This document shows positions 19,267-28,243 of a stretch of DNA of 64,000 bases, piece after piece (within the stretch, counting starts at the first letter, position 1; the number at the start of each line of letters is the position of its first letter). Made by a program: the position numbers and the translations under genes. Under the pieces are notes generated by a model that was not told where the DNA came from, ran no database searches, and saw only the letters and a program-made list of their open reading frames with translations. The stretch is from CAYVTV01 sp964563105 (GTDB lineage Bacteria > Bacteroidota > Bacteroidia > Bacteroidales > GCA-2748055). The stretch spans positions 1 through 64,000 of the forward strand of contig CAZLXM010000004.1 in the NCBI GenBank assembly GCA_964563105.1, read 5' to 3'.

Positions 19267-19562
19267 GAAAAAAAATTTAGTTATATCATTATTAATTAAC
19301 CAACTATAACAGAACCTTTAAATATTTTATTTCCAATATTCACAAGCTTAGCACAATTTAACAAGTCAGTTTATAATATCTTGTGCCTGAAAGGAAATAC
19401 GCATTTCTATGTTAATGAAGATTACTCTCTTTCAAATACATTAGTTACAAAACAAATGCCCGTGAATTTTGTTCTAATCAGACAATTACTCTAATTACAA
19501 AAGTAAACTCTCATATTTAATTTTTTTATTTAATTTAGCAGCTTCTACCGAATAATAACCCT
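19267..19562. other. Intergenic region upstream of the envelope gene set
   Basis: About 300 bp of AT-rich sequence, divergent between pirin and the 19563 gene. A possible leftward -7 box (CAAAAGTA on the plus strand, 19498-19505) is present without a -33 partner. No RNA motif or ORF is recognisable. Confidence 0.4.
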
Positions 19563-20741
19563 TTGAGAAGTTTCCCTATTCATATTTGCACTTATAAATC
19601 ATTTTTTGCGAAAAAGAATAACAGACTTTCTAATATTTTCCGCAATAAAAATTATATTTCACTTGTCATTAAAAATCGTTGCAACAGATTTAATAAAGTC
19701 TTAATGACCATCGGATTTATTTTATCTCCATACCTGCTATATTCTCAAAAATTTTTGACCGATACAATATATATTGATTTTCAGGGAGATTCTATTCTGG
19801 ATGTCAGTCATTTATGCATAAAAGAGATTGTGGATAAAAGAAACGAAAATCCAAACTTTGTAATGTATCAAACAAGGAATAAGTTATTGATTTTCCCGGT
19901 TGACCTGGAGATTTTTACAACAAAACCACTGACTGAGGCCCTGATTAGGGGACTTAATATTGACTGCAATGGCAGCACAGGTTTCTCATTGCATATAAAT
20001 AAATTTGAAATTGAAAAAAGAAAAGGCAGGTTTAGTTCATCAACATTCCTTGTTGCAGACATTCCGGTGTATGAATATAAAAATGATTCAGCTTATTATC
20101 GCGGAACTTTTTATTATGATCATGAATATATTCCTTTAAATAAAAAGGAATCATCTGCCGGATCAAAAGAAAATCTGCTTTATAATTGGCATACAACTTT
20201 TAAAACCGATCTTCTTAGATTGAATATTTTAAATTTAAATGATTCAGAAACTCTTCCCGCAAATCTGATTATTGACCCTTTAGTCAAACCTTTATATTTA
20301 CATATTCAGGCAACAGCCATTGCCGGGCTTAAGTGGTATGGTTTTCAGGGAGAAATGTTCTTTACAAGGCCTGAGGTACAGTCTTTGAATAAAACAAGAT
20401 CAGGAATTGTACGTTATCAGAATAACCCGGATTATGAATCTCTTGGAATTGGCCGAAATTCAGAACATATTAACCTGAGGGTCAACAAGAACTTTCTATT
20501 CGATGCAGATTTAAATATTCTGATTGGATTCCTGAAATGGAAGGAAGTTACAACTCAAAAACCAACTTTATATCAAATAATTAATGCAGAATTATCATCT
20601 ATTCAAAGTATAGATTTTAACCAACAAAATAAAAAAGGCTTTACAACCCGTATTGGGATAATGGAAAGCCTCGCATATATTTATAATAAAAAATTAAGGT
20701 TTCAGGCAGGTGCCGTTATAAGCCTTGGATATAAGTTTTAA
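19563..20741 (+). CDS. Uncharacterised envelope protein upstream of a TonB receptor
   Basis: The frame is open from a TTG at 19563. The first good ATG is at 19704 (codon 48), just before a hydrophobic stretch ending LLYSQ that looks like a signal peptide end, so the true start may be 19704. The mature part of about 330 residues has no motif I recognise. It alternates beta-strand-like segments and ends GYKF, compatible with an outer-membrane-associated or barrel protein. It lies 3 to 39 bp before the TonB receptor depending on the receptor's start, so the two are probably translated from one message. Confidence 0.6.
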   Translation: MRSFPIHICTYKSFFAKKNNRLSNIFRNKNYISLVIKNRCNRFNKVLMTIGFILSPYLLYSQKFLTDTIYIDFQGDSILDVSHLCIKEIVDKRNENPNFVMYQTRNKLLIFPVDLEIFTTKPLTEALIRGLNIDCNGSTGFSLHINKFEIEKRKGRFSSSTFLVADIPVYEYKNDSAYYRGTFYYDHEYIPLNKKESSAGSKENLLYNWHTTFKTDLLRLNILNLNDSETLPANLIIDPLVKPLYLHIQATAIAGLKWYGFQGEMFFTRPEVQSLNKTRSGIVRYQNNPDYESLGIGRNSEHINLRVNKNFLFDADLNILIGFLKWKEVTTQKPTLYQIINAELSSIQSIDFNQQNKKGFTTRIGIMESLAYIYNKKLRFQAGAVISLGYKF

Positions 20742-20758
20742 TAAATGAACCCTCAATA

Positions 20759-20790
20759 TACTATCGTTCATAACAAGAAAATGAAAATAA
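20759..20790 (+). repeat. 32-bp repeat, first copy (TonB receptor leader and first codons)
   Basis: Leader and first three codons of the TonB receptor (ATG at 20781), nearly identical to 58935-58966. Its presence in an unrelated intergenic region suggests a dispersed element or a copied leader. Confidence 0.8.
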
Positions 20791-23171
20791 GCTTGTTTAT
20801 ATTGAAAATAATTTTTGGAATAATGTTTTGCTCTTTAACAGGCTTTCTCTATTCCCAAAATTATGCCATATCCGGGTATATTACAGATATCAATACAAAA
20901 GAAACACTTATAGGGGCAACTGTATTTTTACCTGAAAAAGGATTAGGTGTTATAAGTGACCGTTATGGCTATTTTCAACTGGCCGGGCTTTCAAAAGGGA
21001 AACACCTCATAAGATTCTCTTATGTGGGCTATGAAACACAGGAAATGGAAATTGAAATCAAAGACAGAGGGATCACGCTTTCTGATGTTAAAATGATACC
21101 ACATCCGGTAAATATTGATGAAGCAATAATTGTTGCGTCCGGCCCCGGCAAAGCTGCCGATAAACAGATTGAAACCAGCATGATCGAAATAAGCCCGAAA
21201 ATGATACAATCCATTCCAACAGCAAGGAATGATGTATTTTCAGCTATTAAATTTCTACCTGGAATTGACAGGACCGAACCTTTTTCACCCTTATTTACCG
21301 TAAGAGGGGGTGAGCCCGGTGAAAACGCAGTTTTACTTGACGGGGTCATGATTTACAATCCTTATCATTCTGCTATTAATTCAGGAATATTTAATACCCA
21401 AACCATTAAATCAGTAGATATGCTTGTAGGAGGATTCGGGGCTGAATTCGGAGGGCGAAATTCCTCAGTCATGTATATTTCAACAAAAGACGGAAACAGT
21501 TCGGAATTACACGGAGAAATTGAACCAAGCACTTTCCATTCAAAAGCCTTTTTTGAATTCCCTGTTGGGGAGAAAGGGTCCGCAGTAGTAGCAGGCAGAT
21601 ATTTTTTTGACATCTTTTCCTATTTCGTAATGCAAACTAAAGGTTATTTCTACGATTATAACTTTTCATATACATACCGCTTTAATCCAAGGCACAGGTT
21701 CACAGCCAAATATTTCCAGTCACATGATCGAAATGTTATTGATATGAATACTTTTTATAAATATATTGATAATACTCTTGGCTGGAATTTGTATGAAGAT
21801 TTTAGTTTTATTATGACTGACAAATGGACAAACAGGGCTGCCACACTTATCCATAACTGGATCTTAAGTCCGGCAGTCTTTATCCGTTCACAACTTTATT
21901 ATTCCTCACACAGCTCGGAAATTAATTCGGAGTTTGATTATCGTCTGCCTGATGTAATTGATGGAGATAGTATTTATACCAATATCCAATTAAAGACCAG
22001 TTCGGCATTTAATAACAGGATTGCCGACATTTCTGCAAAAACACGTATTAATCTGACTCTTGCCAGATTTAACACCTTTACGGCAGGAATGGAATATAAT
22101 GATTATTCTTTTAGAAATAATGCAAAAATCAATATGACTGATCAGGGGTCTTTGGCTCACAGACCTTTGCAATGGACAGTATTTGCAGAAGACAAACTGG
22201 AAGCCGGTCCGCTTATACTTCGACCCGGTATCAGAACTGTTCTTTATAATGATAAAAAGTGGCTTCCTGAACCAAGGTTAAATATGGTTTTAGCTTTGCC
22301 GGGAGCATTCAAAGTACGATCAGCAATAGGAATATATCACCAGTATGTTATAAGTATGAATACCAATGAAATAGAGATGAACCAGACTGTTGATTATTAT
22401 TTTCCTCTTAGTGGTTACAGTCCCGGGAAATCAGTTCATTATATAGCAGGTATTGACAAACAGTTAAATCCTTCAAGTATTCTTTCTTTTGACCTCTATT
22501 ACAAAGATATTCAAAGGGTTTATACTTTCGATATTAATCAAACCAATGAAACGGTAGTCACTCTTTCGAACAAACTTCAGCAAGGTTCAGGGAATGCCTA
22601 TGGTGCAGAATTAATCCTTAAAGGCGCAAAAAACAATCTTTCGGGCTGGTGCAGTTACGTATTATCCTGGGCTAACCGGAAATATCCGTTTATTTATAAT
22701 GGCCGTGAATATCCTTACGATTATAACCGCAGACATACTTTAAAGATATTGGCAAATTATGCCCTTACAAAGTCACTTGAATATAATACTACATTTACTT
22801 ACCTTTCCGGAGTTTTCAGAAGTATTGAACAGTTGCGTCAGGATTATTTTTATTATGACCCTGTATCAGGAGAATTGAGCATGTTCCCAATTTGGATATC
22901 CAATGAAAAAAACAATGCAAAAATGCCTGCAATTATAAATCTGGATATGAGTATAAAAAAACGTCTCCGCTCCGGATTTGGGCGTCAGTTTTCAGATCTT
23001 ATCAATGCCGAAGAATCATATATGATGGTGACTATTCGTAATCTGACGTTCTTCAGAAGAAATGTGGAATACTTTTTTCCTGCAACCATTAAGCCTGAAG
23101 ATACCAGATATCTGCCTATGGGGACTAATTATCTTCCTTCGGTTGGATTTAGTTATTCCATTAAATTTTGA
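20781..23171 (+). CDS. TonB-dependent outer-membrane receptor with carboxypeptidase-like N-terminal domain
   Basis: About 797 residues from the ATG at 20781. The frame is open from 20745, but the signal peptide (MKISLFILK...FLYSQ) begins at 20781. Next come a carboxypeptidase-D regulatory-like domain (ISGYITDINTKETLIGATV, residues about 28-115), a plug with the FTVRGGEPGENAVLLDGV signature, and a 22-strand-type barrel ending in Phe. No SusD partner follows; instead a DUF4249-like lipoprotein overlaps its stop. This pairing is known in Bacteroidota, with unknown ligand. The leader at 20759-20790 is nearly identical to a sequence at 58935-58966. Confidence 0.88.
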   Translation: MKISLFILKIIFGIMFCSLTGFLYSQNYAISGYITDINTKETLIGATVFLPEKGLGVISDRYGYFQLAGLSKGKHLIRFSYVGYETQEMEIEIKDRGITLSDVKMIPHPVNIDEAIIVASGPGKAADKQIETSMIEISPKMIQSIPTARNDVFSAIKFLPGIDRTEPFSPLFTVRGGEPGENAVLLDGVMIYNPYHSAINSGIFNTQTIKSVDMLVGGFGAEFGGRNSSVMYISTKDGNSSELHGEIEPSTFHSKAFFEFPVGEKGSAVVAGRYFFDIFSYFVMQTKGYFYDYNFSYTYRFNPRHRFTAKYFQSHDRNVIDMNTFYKYIDNTLGWNLYEDFSFIMTDKWTNRAATLIHNWILSPAVFIRSQLYYSSHSSEINSEFDYRLPDVIDGDSIYTNIQLKTSSAFNNRIADISAKTRINLTLARFNTFTAGMEYNDYSFRNNAKINMTDQGSLAHRPLQWTVFAEDKLEAGPLILRPGIRTVLYNDKKWLPEPRLNMVLALPGAFKVRSAIGIYHQYVISMNTNEIEMNQTVDYYFPLSGYSPGKSVHYIAGIDKQLNPSSILSFDLYYKDIQRVYTFDINQTNETVVTLSNKLQQGSGNAYGAELILKGAKNNLSGWCSYVLSWANRKYPFIYNGREYPYDYNRRHTLKILANYALTKSLEYNTTFTYLSGVFRSIEQLRQDYFYYDPVSGELSMFPIWISNEKNNAKMPAIINLDMSIKKRLRSGFGRQFSDLINAEESYMMVTIRNLTFFRRNVEYFFPATIKPEDTRYLPMGTNYLPSVGFSYSIKF

Positions 23172-23176
23172 ACAGC

Positions 23177-23974
23177 ATGAGAAGCATCTTTACAATTATC
23201 ATATTATTCACTTTAATGGCCTTTATGTTTTCCTGCGAATACTATCTTGGCCTGGATCAACAGCCAAAATTTAAAAGCCGGCACTTGGAAGAAGGATTGA
23301 ATATTTTTGGTTTGCTTCGTCCTGATTCATTTGCAGGATTTAACAAATCTTTTGTTTATGTGCATAAAATATTACCTGCCTTGGAGATGGAAGGTTTTTA
23401 TATCCTGAACAATACAAATGTAATAATTGAAAAAACAGATAATGAAGAAGTAAAGGAGACCCTTAATTTTTATCTAACTCCGCCTGGAAGTGCATTTGCA
23501 GATACTTCTTATCGCCCGGTAAGCAATTTTTTACCCCTGGGAGGTGAACGTTACAGATTAACATGCAAATATGAAGGCCTTCCGGATGCAGTCGGTGAAA
23601 CAATTATTCCCCATAAACCCCAAATAATCCCCGGGACATTGGCATTCAAAGGGAAAACGGTTACCTTCTCAATTGCACAAGACAGCCTTAGCGGTTTAAT
23701 TGAAATTTATCAGTTAATTAATAATATTTACCTTCCGCTGTCACGTCAGATACCCTTTCCGGATAAAGAAACAGCGATTGAACTTATTTTGCCCGTTGAT
23801 CATAAGGATACAAAACTATTGATTTTCAGCTATGACCATAATATGGCGGTATATATTGGCAATTCGAATATTTCACTGAACTTCAATAAATTTCGCACTA
23901 CTATTTCAACACTTAAAAGTGGATTTGGAGTTTTTGGATCATTGAATTTTAAAGAGATAAATTTATCTCCTTAG
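23177..23974 (+). CDS. DUF4249-like lipoprotein partner of the TonB receptor
   Basis: About 265 residues. The ATG at 23177 starts a lipoprotein signal with lipobox FMFSC. The frame is open slightly upstream from a TTG overlapping the receptor stop, so translation is coupled. The mature part is beta-rich (VYVHKILPALEMEGFYILNNTNVIIE, then YRLTCKYEGLPDAVGETIIP), resembling DUF4249 proteins that accompany TonB receptors of this architecture. It probably sits on the outer membrane and helps bind or pass the receptor's ligand. Family assignment is from gene order plus general similarity, so moderate. Confidence 0.7.
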   Translation: MRSIFTIIILFTLMAFMFSCEYYLGLDQQPKFKSRHLEEGLNIFGLLRPDSFAGFNKSFVYVHKILPALEMEGFYILNNTNVIIEKTDNEEVKETLNFYLTPPGSAFADTSYRPVSNFLPLGGERYRLTCKYEGLPDAVGETIIPHKPQIIPGTLAFKGKTVTFSIAQDSLSGLIEIYQLINNIYLPLSRQIPFPDKETAIELILPVDHKDTKLLIFSYDHNMAVYIGNSNISLNFNKFRTTISTLKSGFGVFGSLNFKEINLSP

Positions 23975-24066
23975 ACCGGCTCCTGACAGAATATTGAAAA
24001 TGATTTGATTATCTGATAAACAGTGAAAGTGCAAGATCAGTGAACCTTAAACTCTTTCAGCAATTT

Positions 24067-25362
24067 TCAATACCTATTCTTCCCAAATTTTAATTTCAGC
24101 GACATTCCTCCATATTTTATCCTGAGATTGAGATTGGTAAGATCATTTAAAGGAACCTGAAAAAACGGCTCGATCAGTATGGAACCCGCCCTGCTGTATG
24201 GAAAAGCATAACCGGCCGATAAATTAACCAGTCCGAAAAGATCCGCGCGGCTAAAAGAACCATAATTGCTTTGAACCTCTATATTTGTTAAGCGGGTTTC
24301 GGAAAAATACATGCCGGTATTTGCATCCATTTCTGATCTTGTAAGTTCATTAACAAAATCGGCTACAAAATGCTGATTAAGATAAATCATACTTGAAGCC
24401 CCGGCAGAAATAAAAAATTCTGAACGTTTTCTTTCTGCAATACTAAACACAACATTTATCGGCAATTCCACTGCCATCATACTTAATTGCCCGTTAAAAG
24501 AGTAAGGTATCCCGATGGTGCCGTCAACAAGTTCAATGTTATAATTTAATTCTGCCGGAACATTACCATTTCCAACTTCAAATGATTGTTTTGCAAATGC
24601 AAGGCCCGGACGGAGCGATATATTTTTTGTAAGCTGCTGATCAAGATAAAATCCCATAGATAATCCTGATCCTGCCGAATTTATGTTTCCGCTCTGTGCA
24701 AATAATCCCGAAAAACCTGCCATGAACATTCTTCCTCTGTAACGTTCTTTTTTTTCAGATGATTTCTTAGTGTACTTAAAGTCTGCTGAACTGTGATCAT
24801 CATAAATCAGATCAACAGGAATTTTATTTCCTCTTAATACATCTATTGCGAGAAGATTCTCAAGTTCAGGCAGCCTGTTTTCACTTAATAACTGTTCCCT
24901 GTTAATTGGACCGGAAACGGATATTTCCTCCTTAGCTGTAAGAACTTCAAATAAGGGGGCCTTTTCTGCAGAGATTTCCTGTATCTCCCCTGCCCTTTTT
25001 TCCTTTATATTTTCTTTATTCTCAAAGCTGTTCAGTGGAATATGTGCAGGACCAACTGCTGTCTTTTTACTTTCATCAGTATCGGACAATCTTTCATAAG
25101 GTTGATCCAATGGTTCATCCGCTGAAATAAGTTCTTGAACAGACGGTCTTATTAATATTCTGTATGCAATTAAAAACCCAAAACCAATGATCAGTAAAAA
25201 TGATGCAGCCCTTGCTAATAAGAGTATAACAGATTTAGGCCTGCCAAGGGCATTCCGCTTTGCCAAAAAGGAATTCCAGCCCTCATCAGCAAGATGATCA
25301 ACATTATAATTGCTGAAAACCTTGTTTACATTTTCCCTGAATCTCTCATCAAACTGTTTCAT
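24067..25362 (-). CDS. Single-pass membrane protein with C-terminal beta-barrel-like domain, downstream of ECF sigma factor
   Basis: 431 residues. Residues 1-40 are soluble and charged (FDERFRENVNKVF, then DEGWNSFLAKR). A transmembrane helix spans about residues 47-70 (VILLLARAASFLLIIGFGFLIAYRI). A charged linker runs to about 200, and the last 230 residues look like an outer-membrane beta-barrel-type domain ending LKLKFGKNRY. The gene overlaps the sigma factor by 14 bp. The N-terminal soluble part plus helix is how membrane anti-sigma factors look, so I infer that it restrains the sigma factor. The odd feature is fusion of an inner-membrane helix to a barrel-like domain. Confidence 0.65.
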   Translation of the reverse strand: MKQFDERFRENVNKVFSNYNVDHLADEGWNSFLAKRNALGRPKSVILLLARAASFLLIIGFGFLIAYRILIRPSVQELISADEPLDQPYERLSDTDESKKTAVGPAHIPLNSFENKENIKEKRAGEIQEISAEKAPLFEVLTAKEEISVSGPINREQLLSENRLPELENLLAIDVLRGNKIPVDLIYDDHSSADFKYTKKSSEKKERYRGRMFMAGFSGLFAQSGNINSAGSGLSMGFYLDQQLTKNISLRPGLAFAKQSFEVGNGNVPAELNYNIELVDGTIGIPYSFNGQLSMMAVELPINVVFSIAERKRSEFFISAGASSMIYLNQHFVADFVNELTRSEMDANTGMYFSETRLTNIEVQSNYGSFSRADLFGLVNLSAGYAFPYSRAGSILIEPFFQVPLNDLTNLNLRIKYGGMSLKLKFGKNRY

Positions 25363-25945
25363 TATTCATATTCTCAGGATTAAAATTCATTTTATACAAC
25401 TCACGTAACATTTTTTTTGCACGTGCAAGATTAGACCTTGAAGTAGATGTAGAAACATCAAGCATCCGGCCTATTTCCTCATGAGAATATCCTTCAATCT
25501 CATAAAGGTTAAAGGTAATCCTGTAATGCTCAGGTAAACGCTCAAACAAAGAAAGTATTTCATTTGCAGATAATTGAGAACTTATTTCAGGCTCAATGAT
25601 TTCAGAAACTTCTTCCTCAATTATCTGTAAATTGGATGAATACCTCGCATTTTTCCTGTAATTATCAATGGCAGCATTGACCAGGATTTTCCCATACCAT
25701 GATTTAAAAGATTTGTTAACATCAAAATCCCTAATATTCCTGAGCACCTTCATATAACTGTCATTAACGATTTCCATAGCTTCAGTCTGGTCTAATGTAT
25801 ATCTTATGCATAACGACATGGCAAATGAGAAATAACGTCTGTAGAGTAACTCCTGTGCACGGGACTCCCCTTCACGACAACGCCTGATAAGCTCCAGGTC
25901 AGATATTGTCCTTTCATCTTTTTCAGTTTTACTCATTTCTGTCAT
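25349..25945 (-). CDS. ECF-type RNA polymerase sigma factor
   Basis: 198 residues. Region 2 is seen in ELLYRRYFSFAMSLCIRYT and SFKSWYGKILVNAAIDNYRK (promoter -10 recognition). Region 4 is in LPEHYRITFNLYEIEGYSHEEIGRMLDVSTSTSRSNLARAKKMLRE, a helix-turn-helix. It is a group 4 sigma factor. Starts are possible at 25945 (MTEM) or 25936 (MSK). The first overlaps one arm of a 9-bp inverted repeat (25942-25983). It is translationally coupled to the membrane barrel protein that follows and lies 68 bp after the preceding leftward gene, so it may be the third gene of a four-gene operon. Confidence 0.92.
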   Translation of the reverse strand: MTEMSKTEKDERTISDLELIRRCREGESRAQELLYRRYFSFAMSLCIRYTLDQTEAMEIVNDSYMKVLRNIRDFDVNKSFKSWYGKILVNAAIDNYRKNARYSSNLQIIEEEVSEIIEPEISSQLSANEILSLFERLPEHYRITFNLYEIEGYSHEEIGRMLDVSTSTSRSNLARAKKMLRELYKMNFNPENMNNETV

Positions 25946-25983
25946 CCAAACTAAACTTCCTCAAAATAAGTTAATTTGGATGA
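25942..25983. repeat. 9-bp inverted repeat overlapping the sigma factor start codon
   Basis: TCATCCAAA at 25942-25950 and its exact complement TTTGGATGA at 25975-25983 are separated by 24 bp. The first arm includes the ATG start codon (minus strand). It could form an operator or an mRNA hairpin that hides the start. Confidence 0.6.
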
Positions 25984-26013
25984 TATTATAATTGAATTAT
26001 TCATTTTTTTGTC

Positions 26014-26757
26014 TTATCTGAATATAAATCCGAATTGGATTTCAATCCGGTTATAACTCGTAATAAGTTCATTAATAGCATTTGCATTCCAATTTTCATC
26101 ACTTTTGAAAATTGTTTTCTGATTACGGTATGCTATTCCAATATTTACAGCATTGTTTCTCCAGGAAGCAAGTTCTATACCAGACCCTGCATTAAACATC
26201 GCCCCTCCCCTTGATTCAGTATATAAATTAAAATAATTATATCTCTCCTGTGATTTATTAAAAGTAAATGACCAGCCGCCTTTAGTCCATATAAACGGAG
26301 AAAATTTTGTTTTTAACAGGTTATATCTCAAATCCAAATACACAGGCAAAAGAATTACTCCATCAAGCTCTTCCAGACCAGTTCCGAAACCGAAACTGAT
26401 CCCTTTTTTTAACTGGTAGCCATTTGAAAGGTGAACACTCATATCCCGGATATTCCCTTCACTATTACGACCAGCCAAAACAGAAGCAGAAATTCTTACT
26501 GAATAACCCTGCCTGTTGATTGTTTGTTTTTCAAAACTCCCGGCAGATGTAAGTAGTGATATTTCAGATTTATTGATGGTTACAATCTGCGGAGAAGTTA
26601 TTTTCAATATAAGATAGTCCAAAGAATCACCCAGAACAATTCCTTTTAAGCGAAACCCGTCACTTAACACTATTGTTTGTTCTTCTTGCTTTTGTGCTGA
26701 AAGAGTAAAAGTTAATGAAACAAAAATAATAGCTGTATAAATATTTACACCATTCAT
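26014..26757 (-). CDS. Uncharacterised secreted beta-barrel-like protein
   Basis: 247 residues with a signal peptide ending TLSAQ. The first part of the mature chain (TIVLSDGFRLKGIVLGDSLDYLILKI) resembles short SH3-like beta domains. The remainder is amphipathic strands ending FIFR, suggesting an eight-stranded outer-membrane barrel. It starts 5 bp after the LVIVD lipoprotein, so the two are co-transcribed. I do not recognise a named family. Confidence 0.65.
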   Translation of the reverse strand: MNGVNIYTAIIFVSLTFTLSAQKQEEQTIVLSDGFRLKGIVLGDSLDYLILKITSPQIVTINKSEISLLTSAGSFEKQTINRQGYSVRISASVLAGRNSEGNIRDMSVHLSNGYQLKKGISFGFGTGLEELDGVILLPVYLDLRYNLLKTKFSPFIWTKGGWSFTFNKSQERYNYFNLYTESRGGAMFNAGSGIELASWRNNAVNIGIAYRNQKTIFKSDENWNANAINELITSYNRIEIQFGFIFR

Positions 26758-26762
26758 ATATT

Positions 26763-28049
26763 TTATTTTCCACCACCGGATATTGGAATATGGCTTATCT
26801 GAATAATATTTTTAGGATTTGAATAGTTATATTGAAATATTCCCTTTTCTCCTATAAGCATTAATATACCGTTCATAGGAATTACATCAAAGGCAAAGAA
26901 ATCGGGATAATGAGCCAGTTTTCTATTTATTATATCAAGAGGATCAGACTTATCGAATATTTTTAGTCCGGCCGCACCATCACAAATAAATAACAGGTTA
27001 GCGTCAATCCCAAGCCCGTGAGGGTTGAACATGGGATAAGACTTAACGAGATATGGATTTGTAATTGATGATATATCAATAACCTCCAGCAAATTTTTCC
27101 CGTTTGTACACCTCGTACCGGTCCTGAGGGTTACATACGCATAATTCTCATCAGCCACTACCGGGTCACAAGCTGTAATATGATCATATTGTGAAATAAA
27201 CCTGGGTTTTGTTGCGTCTGTTACATCATAGATCAGCATGCCTGTAGTTGTTCCTATAAACATTTTTTCTCCAAGCATAAAAAGTGTTTCCATATTACGG
27301 GATATGATCAGACTATCCTTAACATCCATTTTTTCCCCTTTTTCAACATTTACAGTTTTCAACATCCAGGGGTGCGCAATAACATGAAGATATTTGTCAT
27401 TAAGCATAAACCTTGCCATTGAACCTCCGGTTCCTGCCCCGGCAGACCAGCTTCCTTTACTGTCAGCAGATCCCATCAATACCATATTTTCCCGGTAAAT
27501 CAATCCGCCCCAATGGCTTCCCGGCTCATTTTCCTCTGTAACCGACTCAACTTTCCAGTCAATTATAACGCCTTTTGATTTGTCAACCATAGCATAAGGA
27601 TACCATTGGTCCCCTTCAGGCATTATTTCCGGAAAAATATTCTCAATACGGCCAATCTCAACCGGATTGTCTATATCACTTATATCTATGGCAAGCAGGT
27701 CTATATAACTATCTGCAAACAGTATATTTCCCCTGATAGCAATATCAACGTTACCTTTTATTTCATAAAATCCTTTTTTTTCAGGATTTGCAGGATCAGA
27801 GTTATTAATAACATGTATACCCTTACCTACTTCATTAACGAACAGATAATTATCCTTAAAATAGATCTTTCCGGGAGTGGAAATTTCAATAGCTTTACTT
27901 TTTTTAAAGCTGCTTCGAAATTCTTTGAAACTCATATAAACCGGCACGTTTGCCTTATATGTGATTCTTTCAATTGTTTTGTCGGTACATCCTGAGAGGG
28001 AAGCAAACAGAACAAGAAAAACTATTGATATTTTGATAAGAAGTTTCAT
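26763..28049 (-). CDS. LVIVD-repeat-like beta-propeller lipoprotein
   Basis: 428 residues, lipobox ASLSGC near residue 20. The body has repeats of the form N-L-F-V-x-D...L-x-I-x-D-I-S-D-x-x-N-P (for example LLAIDISDIDNPVEIG, LLIYDVTDATKPRFIS, LLEVIDISSITNPYLVK, LKIFDKSDPLDIINR). These match LVIVD-type propeller blades found in many Bacteroidota surface lipoproteins. No catalytic residues are seen, so it is probably a binding protein. First gene of the leftward set with the barrel protein, sigma factor and membrane barrel protein. Confidence 0.75.
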   Translation of the reverse strand: MKLLIKISIVFLVLFASLSGCTDKTIERITYKANVPVYMSFKEFRSSFKKSKAIEISTPGKIYFKDNYLFVNEVGKGIHVINNSDPANPEKKGFYEIKGNVDIAIRGNILFADSYIDLLAIDISDIDNPVEIGRIENIFPEIMPEGDQWYPYAMVDKSKGVIIDWKVESVTEENEPGSHWGGLIYRENMVLMGSADSKGSWSAGAGTGGSMARFMLNDKYLHVIAHPWMLKTVNVEKGEKMDVKDSLIISRNMETLFMLGEKMFIGTTTGMLIYDVTDATKPRFISQYDHITACDPVVADENYAYVTLRTGTRCTNGKNLLEVIDISSITNPYLVKSYPMFNPHGLGIDANLLFICDGAAGLKIFDKSDPLDIINRKLAHYPDFFAFDVIPMNGILMLIGEKGIFQYNYSNPKNIIQISHIPISGGGK

Positions 28050-28243
28050 TGTTGTTTATTAGATATTTAGGTTTATTTTTTTAAATACATAGAGTTCGTT
28101 GTTTAATAAGCAGTTTCCTACGTTTAACAAATTATTAATCGATGTTCGGCGTTAAATATGTATGTTGTATAAAGCTTATATGTAACTGACTATAAATTTG
28201 TTTCCGGGTTTTAATTCCTTAGCCTGGCGATAAATATTTCAGG

